Of a stretch of 9,911 nt of DNA, positions 6,360 through 9,911 are shown piece after piece. Position numbers and translations under genes: made by a program. Within the stretch, counting starts at the first letter, position 1. Each line of letters starts with the position of its first letter. Below the pieces are notes generated by a model, which saw only the letters and a program-made list of their open reading frames with translations, was not told where the DNA came from and did no database searches. This stretch comes from DASQTB01 sp035642095 (GTDB lineage: Bacteria; Actinomycetota; UBA4738; CALAEC01): NCBI GenBank assembly GCA_035642095.1, contig DASQTB010000095.1:1-9911 (forward strand), read 5' to 3'.

Positions 6360-9001
6360 TCGGACCCGAGGTCCTCGGCCGCTCCCTGGCGGCCGCCCCG
6401 GATCCGGAGCGGGCCCGCGTGGCGCTCGCTCGGGTGGGGGAGGCTCCCCAGGCCCGTCGGATCCTGGCCGAGCCCGGTGCCGTGGAACACGCCGCTCCAC
6501 TCCTCGGTCTCTCGACCGCGGCGGCGGACTTCCTGGTGGCCCACCCGGAGGAGGCCGTCCTGTTCCTCGATCCCGGTCCCCGAGATCGAGCGGCGCTCCT
6601 GGCCGAAGTTCGGGCCGCCGCCGCCGACCTTGGGATCGAGGCGGGCGTCCGCCGGTTCCGCCGCCGGGCCGTGTCCCGGATCGCCGTGCGCGATCTGGCC
6701 GGGACGGCGGTGGATGAGGTCGTCGCCGAGGTCACGTGGGTGGCCGAGGCCTGCCTCCAGGCCGCGGTCGATGTTGCCGGCGGGGGGGTGGGGGTGATCG
6801 GCTTGGGGAAGCTCGGCGGGGAGGAGCTCAACTACGCCAGCGACGTGGATGTCGTGTTCCTCCACGAGGGCACCGGGCCCGAGGCCCAGAGCGACGCATC
6901 CCGCCGGGCCGCCCGGGTGATCGGGATTCTCTCGGAGCAGACCACCGACGGGGTGGCCCTCCGGGTGGACGCCAGCCTCCGGCCCGAGGGCCGGTCCGGA
7001 CCCCTATCCCGCTCGGCCGACGCGATGATCGAGTACTACGGCCGCCACGCGGCGACGTGGGAACGCCAGGCCTGGCTGAAGGCCCGCCCCGTGGCGGGCG
7101 ATCCCGCCCTGGGCAGGCGGGTCCTCGCCGCGCTGGAGCCCGCGATCTTCCCCGAGCACCTCGACACGTCGGCAATCGACGACGTTCGGGCGATGAAGGT
7201 CCGGGTCGAAGACTATGTTCGGGCTCGGGGCAAGGAGGCCGTCGAGGTCAAGCGCGGCCGGGGCGGAATCCGAGACGTCGAGTTCGCCGTGCAGCTGCTT
7301 CAGTTGGTCCACGCCCGGCGAGATCCCGCGCTCCGCCAGCCGAACACCCTCCGGGCCCTGGCCGCCTTGGCCGACCGGGGGTACGTCGGTGCCGGGGACG
7401 CCGACGAGCTGGCCGGCTCCTACCGGTTCCTCCGGCGACTGGAGCACCGGTTGCAGCTCGTCCGGGAGGTCCAGACCCATGAGCTTCCCTCGGACCAGGC
7501 GTCGCTCCGGACCCTGGCCCGGTCCCTGGACCTCGACGAGGCGGAGGACCTCATGTCGGCCTACGCCCGGCACACCGAGACGGTCCGATCCCTGCACGAG
7601 CGGCTGTTCTACCGGCCGCTGCTGGAGACCTATGCCGGCGACCGGTCCCCCATGCCGGGCACCGAGCCGGCGGCCACCCGAGAGCTTCTGGCCGGGCTGG
7701 GCTTCGCCGACCCGGACGGCGCGTACCGACGATTCGCCCGGCTGGTCGACCATCAGCGACGGCTGGGACGGGTCCTGGCTCATGTCTTCCCTGTCCTGGC
7801 TCCCGCCTTGGCCCTGGCGGCGGATCCCGACGGCGCCCTGGTCCGATTCGAGCGGGTGGCCGACGGGCTGGCCAGTCTTGGTCCCGCCGCGGACGTGTTG
7901 GCATCCGACCCGGAGCGGGCGGCTCGGCTGGCCCGAGCGGTGGCGGGATCATCCTGGACGTCGGACCTCCTGGCCACTCGGCCCGAGGTCGCCCTCCACG
8001 TCCTCGACGATTCCGTTGCCCAGGACCCTCCCGAGATCGCGCTGGTCCGGGCAGCGGTTGATCACGCCGACGGCCGCCTTCCCGTCCCGGAGTCCGGCCG
8101 GAGGTTGTCTCGCATCGCCGACGCGGCGGTGGGGGAGGCCCTGGCCGCCTCGGCGCCGGGCCTGGCGGTGGCCGTGATCGGGCTGGGCAAGCTGGGTTCC
8201 GAGGAGCTCAATTTCGCCTCGGACCTCGACGTCGTGTTCGTGTACGAGGGCGAGGGGCCGAGCGCCTTCGAGGAGGCCCGCCGGATCGCCGAGGCGGTGC
8301 TGGACGGGATACGGGGCCGCGGGTTCGACCCGGATCCGGACCTCCGGCCGGAGGGCCGCAACGGGCCGCTGGCCCGGTCGATGGCCGCGTACCTCGAGTA
8401 CTGGGAGCGGTGGGGCCGGACGTGGGAGTTCCAGTCGCTCCTCAAGGCTCGAGCGGTAGCCGGTGACGAGTTGCTGGGGAAGCGGTTCGTGCTCGCGGCG
8501 GAGGACTTCGCCTACCCCGAGTACATGCCGGCGCAGACGGTGGCGGAGATTCGGCGGATGCGCGTCCGCCTGGAGGAGGAGCGGGTGAAGCCTCCCGACG
8601 CTCGGCGGTTCCACTTCAAGCTCGGGCATGGCGGCCTGGCGGACGTCCAGTTCGCCGTGGAGCTGAGCCAGCTCCGGCACGGTCGCGCTCATCCGGATGT
8701 GCGACGAGGCCATACGCTCGAAGCGCTGGAGGCCCTGGCCCGGGAGCGACTGATCGAGGACGGGGCCGCCTTGGCCCTTGGAGAGGGGTGGGTGTTCCTG
8801 AACGAGGTGAAGAACGCTCTGGAGGTCGATCGCCGCCTCCCGGCGGAGGCCCTTCCCGTCGCTCCCGAGGGGCAACTCGCCCTGGCTCGGCGACTGGGGT
8901 ACGAGGAGTTCCCTCGAGCGGCTCTCCTGGAGGAGTATCGACGGGTCACCAGGCGGGCGCGTCGGGCCATGGAGCGTGTGTTCTACCCGGAAGAGGAATG
9001 A
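6356..9001 (+). CDS. glnE: Bifunctional glutamine synthetase adenylyltransferase / adenylyl-removing enzyme
   Basis: GlnE adds AMP to the regulatory Tyr of GSI-beta glutamine synthetase (C-terminal AT domain) and removes it by phosphorolysis (N-terminal AR domain), tuning glutamine synthesis to nitrogen supply. Here it is 881 aa, somewhat shorter than the E. coli (~946) and M. tuberculosis (~994) proteins. I start it at GTG 6356, which overlaps the glnA stop as GTGA; the frame continues upstream only as a shadow of that gene. Both nucleotidyltransferase cores are intact: GLGKLGGEELNYASDVD (149-165) with LRPEGRSGPL from 208, and GLGKLGSEELNFASDLD (609-625) with LRPEGRNGPL from 663. Each keeps the SD-x-D metal motif, so both activities are likely. 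A helical linker at ~440-560 joins them. No PII or GlnD gene is in the window. It ends at TGA 8999-9001, just before a strong hairpin. Confidence 0.97.
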   Translation: MIGPEVLGRSLAAAPDPERARVALARVGEAPQARRILAEPGAVEHAAPLLGLSTAAADFLVAHPEEAVLFLDPGPRDRAALLAEVRAAAADLGIEAGVRRFRRRAVSRIAVRDLAGTAVDEVVAEVTWVAEACLQAAVDVAGGGVGVIGLGKLGGEELNYASDVDVVFLHEGTGPEAQSDASRRAARVIGILSEQTTDGVALRVDASLRPEGRSGPLSRSADAMIEYYGRHAATWERQAWLKARPVAGDPALGRRVLAALEPAIFPEHLDTSAIDDVRAMKVRVEDYVRARGKEAVEVKRGRGGIRDVEFAVQLLQLVHARRDPALRQPNTLRALAALADRGYVGAGDADELAGSYRFLRRLEHRLQLVREVQTHELPSDQASLRTLARSLDLDEAEDLMSAYARHTETVRSLHERLFYRPLLETYAGDRSPMPGTEPAATRELLAGLGFADPDGAYRRFARLVDHQRRLGRVLAHVFPVLAPALALAADPDGALVRFERVADGLASLGPAADVLASDPERAARLARAVAGSSWTSDLLATRPEVALHVLDDSVAQDPPEIALVRAAVDHADGRLPVPESGRRLSRIADAAVGEALAASAPGLAVAVIGLGKLGSEELNFASDLDVVFVYEGEGPSAFEEARRIAEAVLDGIRGRGFDPDPDLRPEGRNGPLARSMAAYLEYWERWGRTWEFQSLLKARAVAGDELLGKRFVLAAEDFAYPEYMPAQTVAEIRRMRVRLEEERVKPPDARRFHFKLGHGGLADVQFAVELSQLRHGRAHPDVRRGHTLEALEALARERLIEDGAALALGEGWVFLNEVKNALEVDRRLPAEALPVAPEGQLALARRLGYEEFPRAALLEEYRRVTRRARRAMERVFYPEEE

Positions 9002-9038
9002 GAAGGAGCCGGGCGACTGATCGCCGCCCGGCTCCTTC
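9002..9038. terminator. Strong hairpin between convergent glnE and PRC-barrel genes
   Basis: A perfect 14-bp GC-rich stem (9002-9015 with 9025-9038) encloses a 9-base loop and begins right at the glnE stop. It is symmetric, so it can fold in transcripts of either strand and probably ends both genes. The plus-strand side is followed by CTCCTCTC and not by a run of T, as is common in high-GC actinobacteria. Confidence 0.82.
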
Positions 9039-9058
9039 CTCCTCTCAGCCGTCAGCCG

Positions 9059-9499
9059 TTATCGCCGGGTGTTCTCCCACTCCCAGCGGCGGATCCGGCT
9101 CTGCTCGTACTCCGGATCGTGGACCGGCCTGGCCGGCTGCTCGTAGTCGCGGTACTCGTGACCGTACTCGTGGCCCCAGTCACCGTGCTGGCCGTAGAAC
9201 GACCACAGCTCCTTCTCGAGGTGCTTGCTGATGGCGTCCGGTGCCACGTCAGGTGAATCCTTCACCTGGTCCTTGGTGAACGGCACGATCACGCCCTTCT
9301 CCTCGAACGAGGCCCCTCGCAGCGGCACGAGGGAGTACCGGCTCGAGAGGATCCCGGCCCCCACCGCGAGCCACTCGGGCTCGTTCTGCTCCACGTTGTA
9401 ATACACGTGCTCCACGGTTCCGATCTTGTCCCGATCCTTCGAATAGACCGGGGCCCCGCGGAGGTCCTGCATCCGCTCCATCGTCATCTGGGTCCGCAT
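9059..9499 (-). CDS. PRC-barrel domain protein with His/Tyr/Asp-rich tail (146 aa)
   Basis: I chose ATG 9499 because AAGGGAG (9508-9514) lies eight bases upstream; a GTG at 9544 would add 15 unconserved residues. Residues ~8-80 match the PRC-barrel fold: LRGAPVYSKDRDKIGTVEHVYY, EWLAVGAGILSSRYSLVPL, VPFTKDQVKDSP. This small beta-barrel occurs in RimM, in photosynthetic reaction centre H subunits and in many stand-alone actinobacterial proteins of unknown or stress-related role. The tail (~100-146) is acidic and aromatic, with WGHEYGHEYRDYE and RRWEWENTRR, and may be disordered or bind metal. There are no signal peptide or membrane segments. It converges on glnE and shares the hairpin between them. 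A link to nitrogen control is not shown by anything other than position. Confidence 0.88.
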   Translation of the reverse strand: MRTQMTMERMQDLRGAPVYSKDRDKIGTVEHVYYNVEQNEPEWLAVGAGILSSRYSLVPLRGASFEEKGVIVPFTKDQVKDSPDVAPDAISKHLEKELWSFYGQHGDWGHEYGHEYRDYEQPARPVHDPEYEQSRIRRWEWENTRR

Positions 9500-9507
9500 G
9501 GTCGTCA

Positions 9508-9514
9508 CTCCCTT
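9508..9514 (-). promoter_or_regulatory. Shine-Dalgarno site deciding the PRC-barrel start
   Basis: AAGGGAG on the minus strand stands eight bases ahead of ATG 9499, which favours this start over the in-frame GTG further upstream. Confidence 0.65.
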
Positions 9515-9574
9515 CCTCTGGTAGACGTCCGTGCGGGTCCACACTCATCCCTACCCACCCCGCCCTTGGGAGTA

Positions 9575-9601
9575 TTCGTCCTACCGCCCGGTAGGTCCGA
9601 A
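9575..9601. repeat. Interrupted inverted repeat upstream of the PRC-barrel gene
   Basis: CCTACCG (9580-9586) and CGGTAGG (9589-9595) form a 7-bp perfect dyad with a 2-base centre. Flanking TTCG (9575-9578) and CGAA (9598-9601) extend it after one or two unpaired bases. The 2-base centre is too tight for an RNA hairpin loop unless the inner pairs open, so a protein-binding operator is plausible. It lies about 75 bases upstream of the PRC-barrel start and downstream of glnA1. Confidence 0.5.
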
Positions 9602-9614
9602 TCGGTCGAGAGGA

Positions 9615-9643
9615 AAGGGCGACCGCGCTCCGCGATCACCCTT
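9615..9643 (-). terminator. Terminator-like hairpin downstream of glnA1
   Basis: The two 13-base arms (9615-9627 and 9631-9643) flank a 3-base loop. Read from the minus strand, the two non-Watson-Crick positions become U-G wobbles, so the RNA stem is continuous. Read from the plus strand they are C-A mismatches. The structure therefore suits the minus-strand glnA1 transcript, whose stop lies about 30 bases upstream; TTTCCTCTC follows it. Confidence 0.72.
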
Positions 9644-9674
9644 CTTCTCTCTTGTCTGGATGGCTGGTTCTACC

Positions 9675-9911
9675 CTAGATGTCGTAGTACAGCTGGAACT
9701 CGTGCGGGTGGGGGCGGAGGCGGACCTCGTCCAGCTCGTTCTTCCGCTTGTACTCCAGCCAGGTGTCGATGACGTCCTGGGTGAACACTCCGCCGTCCAG
9801 GAGGAAGCCGTGATCCCTCTCCAGAGCGTCTAGGACCTCCTCCAGCGATCCCGGGACCTGCTTGACCCCCGCCGCTTCCTCGGGTGGGAGGTCGTACAGG
9901 TCCTTGTCGAT
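9675..9911 (-). CDS. glnA1: Glutamine synthetase type I, GSI-beta, C-terminal 78 codons (5' part outside the window)
   Basis: The frame is open from the right edge to TAG 9677-9675. The visible residues begin IDKDLYDLPPEEAAGVKQVP and end LRPHPHEFQLYYDI. The first holds the adenylylation motif of GSI-beta enzymes with its Tyr (codon 9896-9894). The second is the characteristic GlnA C-terminus with RPHP.EF and a final YYD. The segment between (SLEEVLDALERDHGFLLDGGVFTQDVID) is the beta-type C-terminal helix region absent in alone-standing alpha-type enzymes. This is probably the main ammonia-assimilating glutamine synthetase of the organism and the substrate of the GlnE encoded about 0.7 kb away. 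The arrangement resembles the mycobacterial glnA1-glnE-glnA2 locus. The catalytic core is outside the window and cannot be judged. Confidence 0.95.
   Translation of the reverse strand: MDKDLYDLPPEEAAGVKQVPGSLEEVLDALERDHGFLLDGGVFTQDVIDTWLEYKRKNELDEVRLRPHPHEFQLYYDI

Noticed and set aside
7551..7977. Minus-strand open frames within glnE
   Set aside because: They are antisense to a strongly conserved gene, with no recognisable motifs or ribosome-binding sites.

Overview
The window is GC-rich throughout, with strongly G/C-biased third codon positions and several GTG starts. Its core has the gene order known from Mycobacterium and relatives (glnA2, glnE, and glnA1 close by). I read it as a chromosomal piece of an actinomycetote or a deep-branching relative. 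I see no phage, IS, tRNA, rRNA or CRISPR signals.

Layout. (1) 1-342, plus strand: the C-terminal part of an HxlR-type winged-helix regulator with a short Cys-rich tail. (2) 347-3553, minus strand: a tightly packed run read right to left. It starts with a broken GGDEF gene (3148-3553), then a poorly defined small ORF (2724-3143), then a 719-aa membrane protein joining a PqqD-like domain, an M50/site-2-protease core and two cyclic-nucleotide-binding domains (568-2727), then a 69-aa zinc-finger-like protein (347-556). Gaps are 11 nt or less, or GTGA overlaps. (3) 3633-9911: a nitrogen-assimilation block. Two paralogous type I glutamine synthetases of the short GlnA2 / GSI-alpha kind diverge from an 87-nt spacer (minus 3633-4955, plus 5043-6359). 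The plus-strand copy overlaps glnE (6356-9001) by four bases. A perfect 14-bp hairpin separates glnE from a convergent PRC-barrel gene (9059-9499, minus). The window ends in the last 78 codons of a GSI-beta glutamine synthetase, glnA1 (9675-9911, minus).

How the genes work together. GlnE is the two-headed enzyme that adds AMP to, and removes it from, a tyrosine of glutamine synthetase. That tyrosine motif (DLYDLPPEE) is visible in the GlnA1 fragment at the right edge. The glutamine synthetase co-transcribed with glnE has Gly at the aligned position, while the divergent copy has Tyr. GlnE therefore most likely acts on GlnA1 and not on its operon partner.

The less familiar part is the left half. 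A PqqD-M50-cNMP-cNMP protein could be a nucleotide-controlled intramembrane protease or peptide-handling protein. It sits in a run with a zinc-finger partner and a decayed diguanylate cyclase. The stretch from about 2.73 to 3.55 kb repeatedly changes its best reading frame, so it is either decaying or carries indel errors; only resequencing or comparison with close relatives can tell.
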